NCBI RefSeq assembly: GCF_008304605.1
Contig: NZ_PIJY01000004.1
Span: forward strand, 162,459-226,458
Length of the DNA stretch: 64,000 nucleotides
From: Oceanobacillus polygoni
Lineage (GTDB): Bacteria > Bacillota > Bacilli > Bacillales > Amphibacillaceae
Reading direction: 5' to 3'
Made by a program: the position numbers and the translations under genes. The notes beneath the pieces were generated by a model that searched no databases, was not told the DNA's origin, and saw only the letters and a list, made by a program, of their open reading frames with translations. Position 1 is the first letter of the stretch. Every line of letters starts with the position of its first letter. This document shows positions 42,612 through 51,811 of the stretch, one piece after another.

Positions 42612-43757
42612 TTATCTATTTTTTTGATAGGTAATATACGTTTCATTATGTTCTCCAAGTCTAGGACTAGGTTTTTTGATAACAGATGGTGTTTTCGACA
42701 ATTTAACTGGGTTTCCTGGGATCATTGTTTTCCCTGCTATAGGATGCTCTATTTCAACGAGCATTTCTCGTGTCTTCGTATGCTCACTTTCACAAATCTC
42801 ATCGATATTTAAAATGGGTGAGCTAGGAATTCCACCGTCATTTAAATAGTCAACCGCTTCATCAACTGTATAGTGCTCCAACCATGTCTCAATAATTACC
42901 TTTAATGCAGCTTCATTTTTCTCACGTTCAACATCCGTATAGAATCTTGGATCTTTCGTTAATTCGGCTTTATCCATGACAGAACACAGACGTTCAAATA
43001 GCGGATCATTTGCTACAGCAATAACAATATAGCCATCCTTCACTTTATACGTATCAAACGGCGCACTAATTGGATGACGGTTTCCCATTCTTTCGGGTGC
43101 AATTTTATCTACGGTATAGCGCATTACATTGCTCTCTAATAAAGAGAAGATTGTATCAACCATCGCAACATCAACATATTGTCCCTCACCTGTTCGTTCA
43201 CGATGAAATAAGGCAACCATAATTCCATATGCAGTATACAGAGCGGCGCCCATATCCCCTAGAGAAGCACCTGCTTTTGTTGGTGGTCGATCAGGATAAC
43301 CCGTAATACTAGTTAAGCCCCCCATCGCCTGGGCAACTATATCATACGCCGGTCTTTGACTATACGGCCCGTTTTGACCAAACCCAGATATGGAAGCGTA
43401 TACAATTTCTGGATTTATTGCCTTCAAGCTTTCATAATCAAGACCTAGCTTTTTCATCACACCGGGGCGGAAATTTTCAACAACCACATCCGACTCTTTA
43501 ACAAGCTGATTAATAACTTCAAACGATTCCGGTTGTTTCAGATCAAGTGCGATGCTTTTTTTCCCACGATTCAGATACATAAAATAACCGCTCTCATCCT
43601 TTTGGAACGGTCCAAAGCCTCTTGTATCATCACCGGTTTCGGGCCGCTCAATTTTAATTACTTCTGCTCCCATATCCGCTAGCAGCATCGTACAGTATGG
43701 ACCAGCTAATACTCTGCTGAAGTCTAGTACTTTAATATTATCCAAAGCTTGTTGCAT
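42612..43757 (-). CDS. Family III (CaiB/BaiF) CoA-transferase in the hut locus
   Basis: A 381-residue CoA-transferase. NIKVLDFSRVLAGPYCTMLL, DVVVENFRPGVMKKLGLDYE and KAGASLGDMGAALYTAYGIM are present; the catalytic Asp is likely the one in SLGDMGA (about residue 170). It transfers CoA to a free carboxylic acid. AAGGAGGGAACGCA precedes the ATG. Followed by an acyl-CoA dehydrogenase, preceded by hutG by 35 nt. Distinct from the paralogue at 24505. The pair would activate and then desaturate an acid such as imidazolepropionate. Confidence 0.87.
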   Translation of the reverse strand: MQQALDNIKVLDFSRVLAGPYCTMLLADMGAEVIKIERPETGDDTRGFGPFQKDESGYFMYLNRGKKSIALDLKQPESFEVINQLVKESDVVVENFRPGVMKKLGLDYESLKAINPEIVYASISGFGQNGPYSQRPAYDIVAQAMGGLTSITGYPDRPPTKAGASLGDMGAALYTAYGIMVALFHRERTGEGQYVDVAMVDTIFSLLESNVMRYTVDKIAPERMGNRHPISAPFDTYKVKDGYIVIAVANDPLFERLCSVMDKAELTKDPRFYTDVEREKNEAALKVIIETWLEHYTVDEAVDYLNDGGIPSSPILNIDEICESEHTKTREMLVEIEHPIAGKTMIPGNPVKLSKTPSVIKKPSPRLGEHNETYITYQKNR

Positions 43758-43792
43758 TGCGTTCCCTCCTTATGTTGTAAACTAGCAATTCA

Positions 43793-44779
43793 TCACCTTT
43801 TACAAAAGCCAATCAAGAATGACAACATCGTATATACCGCATTTTTCACAGTAATTTGACCAATATCCTTTCTCGGATCCAAACATACAATATCCACCGC
43901 TTTCACTTTTGGAAATTCACCGGCTGTTTGAACCGCTTCAAATAGTTCCGCAGAGTACATTCCTCCCGGTGCTGCAGCTGGAGTAGCTGGTCCATGAATA
44001 ATATCGAGAACATCCATATCGACAGTCAAATAAATGGTATCCACTTGTTTGTTTAACTGGTCGAGTGCTTCTTGAATCGTAACAGCAATTCCTTTTTTCC
44101 GAGCTTGTTTCAATGTTGTATAATGTAAGCCAACTGCATCCGCGTAATCTTTCAGCTCTCTTGCATTAAAAAAACCTTGAAGTCCTATATTATGAACATG
44201 TTTTCCTTCAACTGTTCCACTTTCGATTAGGTTACGAATCGGTGTACCATTAGCAGGTCCTAGATCATCTAAACTTCGCAAATCAAAATGTGTATCTAGT
44301 TGTAAGATCCCAATTGTTTCATCGGGATGTACTTCTTTCCATCCCTTTACTAATTCCGCAGTAATGGAATGATCTCCTCCCATTGTAATCGGCAATGTAT
44401 GCGGATGATGGCTGCGCATGGCAGCCATCGCCTCTCTTATTTTTTGCTGCGAGTATGCAATATCGGTTACATGTTGTCTCACATTGCCAAGATCAATTGC
44501 TTTTAATTGGGTTAGATCGATATCCTCATCCAAATTGTAGGTTCCAAAATACTTCCACGCGTCTCTCATCGCATCTGGATTTTCACTAGCAGCTGATGTA
44601 CTAATAGACGATTTTGAAAGTGGTGCACCAAGTATGGTTACATCATACTGCGAAAAGTCTGGCGCGGAATCAACTGCTGTTTCAATCCATTCATGAACTT
44701 TGATATCTGATGTTCGATTGGTATCACGTGTCCAGATAAAATTAGGCTTTTGCAGCATAGGATAAGGATAGTTTTTCAT
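43793..44779 (-). CDS. hutG: Formimidoylglutamase-type arginase-family hydrolase (HutG)
   Basis: A 328-residue ureohydrolase. The binuclear Mn site ligands are in LPITMGGDHSITA (His), LQLDTHFDLRSL (Asp-x-His-x-Asp) and IYLTVDMDVLDI (Asp-x-Asp). In the Hut pathway it releases formamide from N-formimidoylglutamate, giving glutamate. The ATG at 44779 lies 38 nt inside the end of hutI, with GGGGG 8 nt before it, so translation is coupled. C-terminal part (TPAAAPGGMYSAELFEAVQT) fits the family. Position in the hut locus supports HutG over agmatinase. Confidence 0.88.
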   Translation of the reverse strand: MKNYPYPMLQKPNFIWTRDTNRTSDIKVHEWIETAVDSAPDFSQYDVTILGAPLSKSSISTSAASENPDAMRDAWKYFGTYNLDEDIDLTQLKAIDLGNVRQHVTDIAYSQQKIREAMAAMRSHHPHTLPITMGGDHSITAELVKGWKEVHPDETIGILQLDTHFDLRSLDDLGPANGTPIRNLIESGTVEGKHVHNIGLQGFFNARELKDYADAVGLHYTTLKQARKKGIAVTIQEALDQLNKQVDTIYLTVDMDVLDIIHGPATPAAAPGGMYSAELFEAVQTAGEFPKVKAVDIVCLDPRKDIGQITVKNAVYTMLSFLIGFCKR

Positions 44780-46049
44780 CTAGTTGACCCCCTACGACTA
44801 GCTTTTCGCCTGCTTTAATAACTGTATCAACATGATTCATTCCGTACTGATAAGACAATGTTAAATAATTCGGCACTTTCCAAATCGTAACATCTGCTTT
44901 TTTACCAACTTCCAAGCTTCCGATTTCATCTGCACGTCCGATAGCATGTGCAGCATTAATCGTTGTCGCTGTTAATACTTCTTCTGGTGTCATCCCCATA
45001 TTCAAGCATCCTAAATTCATGATGAAAGGCATAGATATGGTAGGTGACGATCCTGGATTTGCATCAGTGGAAAGTGCAATTGGTACACCTGCATCAATCA
45101 TCTTTCTTGCCTCTGCATATGCGGCCATTAAGAAGAATGCTGTACCTGGCAGTAGAACACCAATCACACCAGCTTCCGCCATCTTTTTGATTCCCTCATC
45201 TGAAGCTCTAAGTAAGTGTTCAGCCGAAATCGCATCCACTTCTGCTGCGAGTTCTGCCCCGCCATAAGGCTCAATTTCATCTGCATGAATTTTAGGGATA
45301 AGGCCGTACTCTTTTCCAGCTTCCAGAATACGTTTCGATTGTTCCGGTGTAAACACACCACGTTCGCAAAATACATCATTAAATGTAGCTAGTTTTCTGC
45401 GAGCAACTTCTGGGATCATTTCATTAATGACACGGTCGACAAATTTATCCGGATTATCTTTTTCATCTAGTGGTACTGCATGTGCCCCCATAAACGTTGA
45501 AACAAGGTCAATTGGGTGATCCTTTTGAAGCTTCTCTGTTACCTCAAGCTGCTTCAATTCAGATTCTAATGTCAACCCATAGCCACTTTTTGCTTCAACT
45601 GTCGTCACACCATGCTGTAAAAATTGATTTAAACGATTTTTGGATTGTTCATACAGCTCCTCTCGACTGGCTTGCTGGGTTGCGCGTGTTGTAGCATGGA
45701 TGCCCCCACCGCTATTCATAATTTCCATATATGTTTTACCTTTTAATCGCATTGCATATTCGTTTTCTCTGGTTCCGGCATGTACAAGATGTGTGTGGGG
45801 ATCGACAAGTCCTGGCGTCACAATTTTACCTGTTGCATCAATATATTCAGCTTCATGTATACGATCGTGGTATTTGGCGCGAATATTTTCATCTGTATCA
45901 ACAGCTGCTATTTTGCCATCTTCAATCCATACACTTCCATTTTTGATTACATTAATTTCAGACATCGCTTCTTTTATCGCTGGTTTATCTGTATGTCCCT
46001 CCAACGTAATAACTTCAACAGCATTTGAAATATACATCGTTCGTGTCAT
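44742..46049 (-). CDS. hutI: Imidazolonepropionase
   Basis: A 435-residue amidohydrolase that opens 4-imidazolone-5-propionate to N-formimidoyl-L-glutamate. Metal-binding motif VTPGLVDPHTHLVHAGTREN (residues about 75-94); further ligands in KIHADEIEPYGGAELAAEV and IALSTDANPGSSPTISM. MRLKGKTYMEIMNSGGGI is the substrate-loop region. Follows hutU by 17 nt and overlaps hutG by 38 nt. Confidence 0.95.
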   Translation of the reverse strand: MTRTMYISNAVEVITLEGHTDKPAIKEAMSEINVIKNGSVWIEDGKIAAVDTDENIRAKYHDRIHEAEYIDATGKIVTPGLVDPHTHLVHAGTRENEYAMRLKGKTYMEIMNSGGGIHATTRATQQASREELYEQSKNRLNQFLQHGVTTVEAKSGYGLTLESELKQLEVTEKLQKDHPIDLVSTFMGAHAVPLDEKDNPDKFVDRVINEMIPEVARRKLATFNDVFCERGVFTPEQSKRILEAGKEYGLIPKIHADEIEPYGGAELAAEVDAISAEHLLRASDEGIKKMAEAGVIGVLLPGTAFFLMAAYAEARKMIDAGVPIALSTDANPGSSPTISMPFIMNLGCLNMGMTPEEVLTATTINAAHAIGRADEIGSLEVGKKADVTIWKVPNYLTLSYQYGMNHVDTVIKAGEKLVVGGQLDEKLSLSYAAKA

Positions 46050-46066
46050 TTAGTTTAATCCCCCTG

Positions 46067-47734
46067 TCATTTATCTAGCATTGGAATATTAACGCCCTTT
46101 TCTCGTGCAGTTTGTTCCGCAATTTCATAACCAGCATCAACATGACGGACAATTCCCATTCCAGGATCTGTAGTCAACACACGCTCCAGACGTTTTTCCG
46201 CATCCTTTGTACCGTCTGCTACAATAACCATTCCTGCATGTAAGGAATAGCCCATGCCAACGCCACCACCATGATGGACACTCACCCAGCTTGCTCCACC
46301 AACACTATTTATTAATGCGTTTAGGATCGGCCAATCGGCTACCGCATCACTGCCATCTTTCATCGACTCCGTCTCACGATTCGGTGATGCAACCGAACCT
46401 GAGTCAAGGTGATCACGTCCAATCACAATTGGTGCCTTCAGCTCACCACTTGCTACCATATCGTTAATAATTTTTCCAAATCGAGCACGTTCTCCATATC
46501 CAAACCAGCAGATTCGGGATGGAAGCCCTTGGAATGCAATTTTTTCTTTAGCCATTCGAATCCAATTACAAAGATGCTCGTTATCACGGAACTCTTTCAA
46601 AATAACTTCGTCTAGTTTATAAATATCTTCTGGATCTCCAGATAGCGCTACCCAGCGGAAAGGCCCTTTTCCTTCACAGAATTGTGGACGAATATACGCA
46701 GGAACAAATCCCGGAAAATCAAATGCATTTTCAACGCCTTCATCTTTGGCCACTTGCCGAATATTATTACCATAATCAAATGTCACTGCACCCTTTTCCA
46801 TCATCTCAAGCATTGCTCTCACATGCTTTGCCATAGAAGCTTTGGCTAACTTCACATAAGCATCTGAATCAGACGTACGAAGGTTAGCAGCTTCGTCTAA
46901 AGACATGTTTGAGGGGATATACCCATTCAATGGATCATGTGCCGATGTTTGATCGGTTAGTACATCCGGTATGAAATTACGCGCTATCATTTCAGGCAAA
47001 ATATCTGATGCGTTACCTAGCAAACCAATCGATAATGCTTTCCCTTCTACCTTCGCCTCTTCCGCTAAACGAATGGCTTCATCAAGTGAATCCGTTTTCA
47101 AATCTGTGTAGCGCGTTTCTATCCTGCGATCGATTCTTGATTCATCGACCTCAATAGCAATACATACTCCTCCAGCCATTGTTACAGCAAGCGGTTGTGC
47201 CCCACCCATACCACCAAGGCCAGCTGTTACTGTGATTGTGTTTTTAAGCGAACCATTGTAATGCTGCCTTGCAAGTTCAGCAAAACTTTCATATGTCCCT
47301 TGAACAATTCCTTGAGAGCCAATATAAATCCAACTCCCTGCCGTCATTTGTCCGTACATCATTAACCCTTTTCGATCTAATTCATGGAAGTGCTCCCAAT
47401 TAGCCCAAGCAGGTACAAGGTTGGAATTTGCTATTAACACTTTCGGTGCATCTTTATGGGATTTAAATACAGCTACCGGTTTTCCAGACTGGATTAAAAG
47501 TGTTTCATCTTCTTCAAGCTCTTTTAATGATGCAACAATCGCATCATAGCACTCCCAATTACGAGCTGCCTTTCCGATTCCACCGTATACAACTAAATCA
47601 TCTGGATTTTCTGCAACATCTGGATGTAAATTATTATTTATCATCCGTAGTGCAGCTTCTTGAATCCACCCTTTTGTATTTAATTCTGTTCCTCTATATT
47701 GTTCAACTCTGTTTTCTGTTGTTTTAGACATCAT
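46067..47734 (-). CDS. hutU: Urocanate hydratase (urocanase)
   Basis: A 555-residue NAD-dependent urocanase, full length for the family, converting urocanate to imidazolonepropionate. Key motifs: [20 protein letters not shown] (residues about 170-190, NAD binding) and the family signature [20 protein letters not shown] near residue 407, with the active-site Cys. ATG at 47734 is preferred (AAGGAG 5 nt upstream; the next codon is also ATG). First gene of the hutU-I-G-CoA transferase-ACAD-symporter group. Confidence 0.95.
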   Translation of the reverse strand: MMSKTTENRVEQYRGTELNTKGWIQEAALRMINNNLHPDVAENPDDLVVYGGIGKAARNWECYDAIVASLKELEEDETLLIQSGKPVAVFKSHKDAPKVLIANSNLVPAWANWEHFHELDRKGLMMYGQMTAGSWIYIGSQGIVQGTYESFAELARQHYNGSLKNTITVTAGLGGMGGAQPLAVTMAGGVCIAIEVDESRIDRRIETRYTDLKTDSLDEAIRLAEEAKVEGKALSIGLLGNASDILPEMIARNFIPDVLTDQTSAHDPLNGYIPSNMSLDEAANLRTSDSDAYVKLAKASMAKHVRAMLEMMEKGAVTFDYGNNIRQVAKDEGVENAFDFPGFVPAYIRPQFCEGKGPFRWVALSGDPEDIYKLDEVILKEFRDNEHLCNWIRMAKEKIAFQGLPSRICWFGYGERARFGKIINDMVASGELKAPIVIGRDHLDSGSVASPNRETESMKDGSDAVADWPILNALINSVGGASWVSVHHGGGVGMGYSLHAGMVIVADGTKDAEKRLERVLTTDPGMGIVRHVDAGYEIAEQTAREKGVNIPMLDK

Positions 47735-47820
47735 TTCCACTCCTTCTTCATTGTTAATTTATTAATTAAATTCTAACAATTAGAAGGTTAAGAATATAGA
47801 TAACATTTTTTCGAAAAACT

Positions 47821-47848
47821 ATAAAATTATTATGAATGATAATTTTAT
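47821..47848. promoter_or_regulatory. AT-rich inverted repeat before hutU
   Basis: ATAAAATTAT and ATAATTTTAT, a perfect 10-bp inverted repeat with an 8-nt centre, in the 170-nt gap between the AraC-type gene and hutU. It could be an operator of the nearby regulator or, since the minus strand continues AGTTTTT, a weak terminator of the regulator gene. Confidence 0.5.
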
Positions 47849-47906
47849 GTCTGTTAATCAGCGCAATTTATAGCATTATCTTTATGTTTTAGTATAATTA
47901 TTCGTT

Positions 47907-49352
47907 CTATCTCATTCTCCACTCTCGAGGTGTTTGCTTTGTATAATTTTTAAAAACTCTACTAAAATAATTTGGATTCTTAAACCCAACAGATACTGCT
48001 ATATTCTGAATTGCATTATCTGTTGATTCCAGTAATTCCTTTGCTTTTTCAATTCGAATATACAAGAGGATGTCACTGAATGATTGTTTATATCTTTTCG
48101 TTAATAAATGACTCAAATAAGAAGGGCTACGGTCTACATGTTCAGCTACTTCGGATAGCGTGAGGTTACTATCGACATAATGTGTTTCCACATAAGCAAT
48201 AGTTGCTTCAATAATATCAACCTTTATATGTTGATTATCAATCATTTGAAACAAATCACTTAGAAATAAAATAATATCTTGCACAATTCGGTAAAGTACC
48301 GGTCCGTGTAAGATACTATGAAAAACCTTTTTATAAGCATCCTCACTATTACGAATTCCTTTACGAATCATAAATCGTCGAACTTGTGCTAAAATACTTG
48401 TTAACCTAGTACTGAGTAATCCTGGTTCCGGATACGGAGCTTCCAAATCAAAAAAGTCCGCATACATCCACTTTTTAATCGCTTCCACTTTTCCTTCATC
48501 TAACATATAAACCCAATTTCGTTGTTCCTCCATCGTCAAAAAGGGATCCATATCCCTCCAACCATGAGAATTTCTTGCGTTTAAAACTTGCTTATACCCA
48601 GTAAAAAAGGTTGTCTCCATTACCCTACGTAACTTTTGATAGATTTGATTTAGTGATTCCATTTCATTTTCTTCATGTACAACAATTGCCAAGGGACTTA
48701 CAGAAACGTTTTCCCATTCTCTTAATAATCGCCGTGCTTGCTTCATCGGACTTGGAAGCGATTGATTAAAAACCAGTACAATCTGATCACTCGTAGAAAA
48801 TACAACAGGTTCGTAGTAAAAATCAAATTGCTTAATAAATTCTCTTAAATGAACTAAATCATCCTTATACTCTGTTTCTAGTAAATAAACCGGATAAGGA
48901 AAGGGGATTTGGTCATCAATGAAAAGGACTTCATATCCAGATCCATGCTTTATTTCAGTATCGCTTACCTGTTTCGTGATGGTTGCCAAATTCCGAACTG
49001 CCTGTTGTAATGCATTTTTCACAGCTTGTGGAGATAACGGCTTTACCCATAGATCAACCGCTTTAACTGATAACGCTTGAATGGCTCGTTCAAAGGTTGA
49101 CTCAGCAGTAATTGCAATCACTTGCCCAGCATATTGATGTATGTATGATTTCACCATTTCCCACCTATCTTCTGGTATCATATCAAGTTCAATACACAAA
49201 ATATCGGGAATTTCATTCTCCAATTCGTTAATTACTTCCGCAACTTGCTCAGCTAATTTAATGGTAGTAATCGGGAAGGAATATTTGGAAATAAGCCATT
49301 GTATACCAAGTAACTCCTGTTTATCACGATCAGCAATTAGTAGCTTGTACAT
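47907..49352 (-). CDS. AraC-family regulator with an N-terminal receiver-like domain
   Basis: A 481-residue YesN-type regulator. Residues 1-120 form a receiver-like domain (KLLIADRDKQELLGIQWLIS, AVDLWVKPLSPQAVKNAL). The usual LxLLDxxMP phospho-Asp segment reads LCIELDMIPEDRW, so the phospho-acceptor is shifted or replaced. The middle 250 residues are unassigned. The C-terminal AraC HTH is at about 384-481 (LTLSEVAEHVDRSPSYLSHL; IAVSVGFKNPNYFSRVFKNY). No histidine kinase gene is adjacent. It lies just upstream of hutU on the same strand and may control that group. AAGGGAGTG precedes the ATG. Confidence 0.83.
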   Translation of the reverse strand: MYKLLIADRDKQELLGIQWLISKYSFPITTIKLAEQVAEVINELENEIPDILCIELDMIPEDRWEMVKSYIHQYAGQVIAITAESTFERAIQALSVKAVDLWVKPLSPQAVKNALQQAVRNLATITKQVSDTEIKHGSGYEVLFIDDQIPFPYPVYLLETEYKDDLVHLREFIKQFDFYYEPVVFSTSDQIVLVFNQSLPSPMKQARRLLREWENVSVSPLAIVVHEENEMESLNQIYQKLRRVMETTFFTGYKQVLNARNSHGWRDMDPFLTMEEQRNWVYMLDEGKVEAIKKWMYADFFDLEAPYPEPGLLSTRLTSILAQVRRFMIRKGIRNSEDAYKKVFHSILHGPVLYRIVQDIILFLSDLFQMIDNQHIKVDIIEATIAYVETHYVDSNLTLSEVAEHVDRSPSYLSHLLTKRYKQSFSDILLYIRIEKAKELLESTDNAIQNIAVSVGFKNPNYFSRVFKNYTKQTPREWRMR

Positions 49353-49566
49353 AGAAACACTCCCTTTGTGTATCCGTCATTTTCCTACAACTACTGTATA
49401 GTTAACTTTGTTTTATTTCAATTTTAAAAAAACGATAATTAAATAATATCATACTTTAAAAACTTAGCTAGGCATTACAAACTTTTAGAATAAATACAAC
49501 GGCAATTAAAGTCACTCGAAGTAGCTGTTTCTAGCAATAGCATCCAAATTTTATAGTTTCCTCCAT

Positions 49567-49593
49567 TAAAAAAAGATCTACCTCAGTAGACCT
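49567..49593 (-). terminator. Terminator of the sulfur-salvage operon
   Basis: AGGTCTAC/GTAGATCT stem with a 4-nt TGAG loop, followed by seven T on the minus strand. It lies 9 nt past the FMN reductase stop. Confidence 0.88.
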
Positions 49594-49601
49594 CCCTCTA
49601 A

Positions 49602-50144
49602 CTAAACATGTTCTTTCCGCTTTACTTTCCCTAAAAAATAATCGAGCTGTTTTTTCGTTCTAACCAACATATCCTCATCTAGTATTGGATTATCTCTTGT
49701 TTTATCTATCTCGCTATCCTGAAAATAGAGGCCTTTTAAGTTTTGCCCTTTTACAGTAGCTAGCAGTGGTTTCAAAGCATATTCCATTGCTAATAAATGA
49801 GATGGGCTTCCGCCTGTCATCACTGGAAGTACGACAGTATCTTGTAAAACATCTTGCGGCATGAGATCGAATAGTGCTTTTAAAACACCGGAATACGAAG
49901 CTTTGTATACTGGGGATCCAACAATTACACCATCTGCTTTTTCCAAATCATTGGCGATTTCCTTTATTTTAGAGCTGTTAAAGTTCCCAAAAAGTAAGTC
50001 CTCTGCATCCACATCTTTTACAGAAATATGCTTAACAGAAAATCCTTCTTGTTCAGCAAGCTCACCTAAATAGTAGAGTATGCGCTCTGATCTCGACAGC
50101 GAAGAAGGACTCCCCGAAACAATTACAATATTACCCACAATCAT
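49602..50144 (-). CDS. NADPH-dependent FMN reductase (SsuE-like)
   Basis: A 180-residue flavodoxin-fold reductase. IVIVSGSPSSLSRSERILYY is the FMN-phosphate loop, ADGVIVGSPVYKASYSGVLK (residues about 70-89) the isoalloxazine region, and VLPVMTGGSPSHLLAMEYAL the C-terminal signature. It supplies reduced FMN to two-component monooxygenases; two luciferase-like oxygenases are in the same cluster. AAGGAG lies 6 nt before the ATG. Last gene of the unit. Confidence 0.88.
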   Translation of the reverse strand: MIVGNIVIVSGSPSSLSRSERILYYLGELAEQEGFSVKHISVKDVDAEDLLFGNFNSSKIKEIANDLEKADGVIVGSPVYKASYSGVLKALFDLMPQDVLQDTVVLPVMTGGSPSHLLAMEYALKPLLATVKGQNLKGLYFQDSEIDKTRDNPILDEDMLVRTKKQLDYFLGKVKRKEHV

Positions 50145-50196
50145 TCCCCTCTCCTTTTTATAAACGGTAGCCCTTTAGCAATTAGGGCCAACTTGT

Positions 50197-50454
50197 TTAA
50201 TCGTTCGCTAATACTTTTTCCAAATGCTGGATGCCAACTTCTGTTACTGCCTCATATGCGTTGCCTTGACCAATTTCCACAACAGGAACATGGCGTACCC
50301 CATATTTTGCTTCTAAAATATCTCTTCGATCATCATTCTCTGTAACATCGATCGTTTGATAAGATAACCCTTTTTCCTCTAAATATGTTTTTACCTCATT
50401 ACAATAGCTGCATCCTTGTTTAGACCATACTACGATTGATTGATTTTCTGCCAC
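50197..50454 (-). CDS. Glutaredoxin-like protein (YtnI-type)
   Basis: An 85-residue glutaredoxin. VVWSKQGCSYCNEVKTYLEE has the CSYC active site (Cys15, Cys18), VRHVPVVEIG the cis-Pro loop. GTG start at 50454, preceded by GAGGGATAAAC. In B. subtilis a similar redoxin (YtnI) lies beside the monooxygenase YtnJ in a sulfur-amino-acid operon, the same order as here. It probably reduces a disulfide or a sulfenyl intermediate. Confidence 0.87.
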   Translation of the reverse strand: MAENQSIVVWSKQGCSYCNEVKTYLEEKGLSYQTIDVTENDDRRDILEAKYGVRHVPVVEIGQGNAYEAVTEVGIQHLEKVLAND

Positions 50455-50467
50455 GTTTATCCCTCAC

Positions 50468-51796
50468 TTAATGTTTGATTTGTTCTTTTTTATAACGATT
50501 TTCTATATAAGGTAATCCCAAATGCCCTCGTAATGTGTCACTATCATAGTCGCGATTATAGTAGCCTTTTTCCTCTAAAATGGGAACGACATGCTCAATA
50601 AAATCATCATATTGCTTTCCTAATACATACATGCTTATCACAAAACCATCTGCAGCTTCCTGATCAACCCACTCCATCATTTTGTTCGCTACTTGCTCAT
50701 ACGTACCGAAAAATTCAGTTTTAGGAGTTGCTACACGTAACGCTACTTCTCTTAACGTCAAGTTTTCTTCTTTTGCCATTTGCTTAATCTCATCTGTTGT
50801 CGATTGAAAACTATTTTTCCCAACATCTCCAATATATGGGAAGGCCTCATCTAGCGGAAATTGACTGAAATCAAAATGATCAAAGTAACGTCCTAAATAA
50901 TTTAAGGCTTCCTCGATACTAATTAGGTTTTTTATTTCATTATATTTCTCTTCAGCTTCTTCCTCGGTCGCACCAATAATTGGTGACAATGCTGGTAAAA
51001 TAGCAATAGCCTCTCGCTGTCTACCGTTTTCAACCGCTTGATTTTTTAACGTGCGATAGTAGTCTTGCGCGCTTTCCAACGGAGCTTTATTCGTAAAAAT
51101 AGCTTCCCCGTGTTTGGCAGCAAATGCGATTCCAGTTTTTGATGATCCTGCTTGGAAAATAACTGGCTGCCCTTGTTTGGAGCGTTCAATATTTAATGGA
51201 CCTTGTGCGGTAAAAAATTCACCTGTATGATTCAAACGATGCACTTTATCTGGGTCAAAGAATTCCCCTGATTCTCGATTTCTAGTAAATGCATCATCTT
51301 CCCAAGAATCCCATAAACCTTTGGTAACTTCTAAATACTCATCCGCCATTTGATAACGTAACTGATGTTCTGGATGATTTCCTTTATTAAAGTTCGTTGC
51401 AGTTCCTTCCAGTGGAGAGGTTACAACATTCCAGCCAGCACGGCCGCCTGAAATTTTATCTAATGAAGCAAACTGACGCGCGATATTAAATGGTTCACTA
51501 TACGTTGTCGAAACTGTCCCAACTAAACCTATATTTTTTGTTACCGCAGCAAGTGTCGATAACAATGTCAATGGTTCAAAGCGATTTAAAAAATGAGGAA
51601 TAGATTTTTCATTAATGTGTAAGCCATCCGCTATAAACACGAAGTCAAACCCAGTTTGCTCGGCTTTTTGCGTTACAGCTATATAATGGTCCAAATTAAT
51701 ACTTCCATCAGCAGGTACTTCCTCTGATTTCCATGAATTCATATGGCCCCCTGGACCTTGGATTAATATTCCGAGTTTCATATTTTTGCTAGCCAT
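50468..51796 (-). CDS. Luciferase-like FMN-dependent monooxygenase, NtaA/SnaA/DszA type (YtnJ-like)
   Basis: A 442-residue flavin-dependent oxygenase with the extended NtaA-type fold. MKLGILIQGPGGHMNSWKSE at the start, SGGRAGWNVVTSPLEGTATN (residues about 127-146), and KQGQPVIFQAGSSKTGIAFA are family hallmarks. It oxidises a C-N or C-S compound with FMNH2 from the reductase in the same operon. Related to YtnJ, which works in S-alkylcysteine/cysteine salvage of B. subtilis. AAGGAAGTGG precedes the ATG. Confidence 0.86.
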   Translation of the reverse strand: MASKNMKLGILIQGPGGHMNSWKSEEVPADGSINLDHYIAVTQKAEQTGFDFVFIADGLHINEKSIPHFLNRFEPLTLLSTLAAVTKNIGLVGTVSTTYSEPFNIARQFASLDKISGGRAGWNVVTSPLEGTATNFNKGNHPEHQLRYQMADEYLEVTKGLWDSWEDDAFTRNRESGEFFDPDKVHRLNHTGEFFTAQGPLNIERSKQGQPVIFQAGSSKTGIAFAAKHGEAIFTNKAPLESAQDYYRTLKNQAVENGRQREAIAILPALSPIIGATEEEAEEKYNEIKNLISIEEALNYLGRYFDHFDFSQFPLDEAFPYIGDVGKNSFQSTTDEIKQMAKEENLTLREVALRVATPKTEFFGTYEQVANKMMEWVDQEAADGFVISMYVLGKQYDDFIEHVVPILEEKGYYNRDYDSDTLRGHLGLPYIENRYKKEQIKH

Positions 51797-51811
51797 CTTT
51801 CCACTTCCTTT

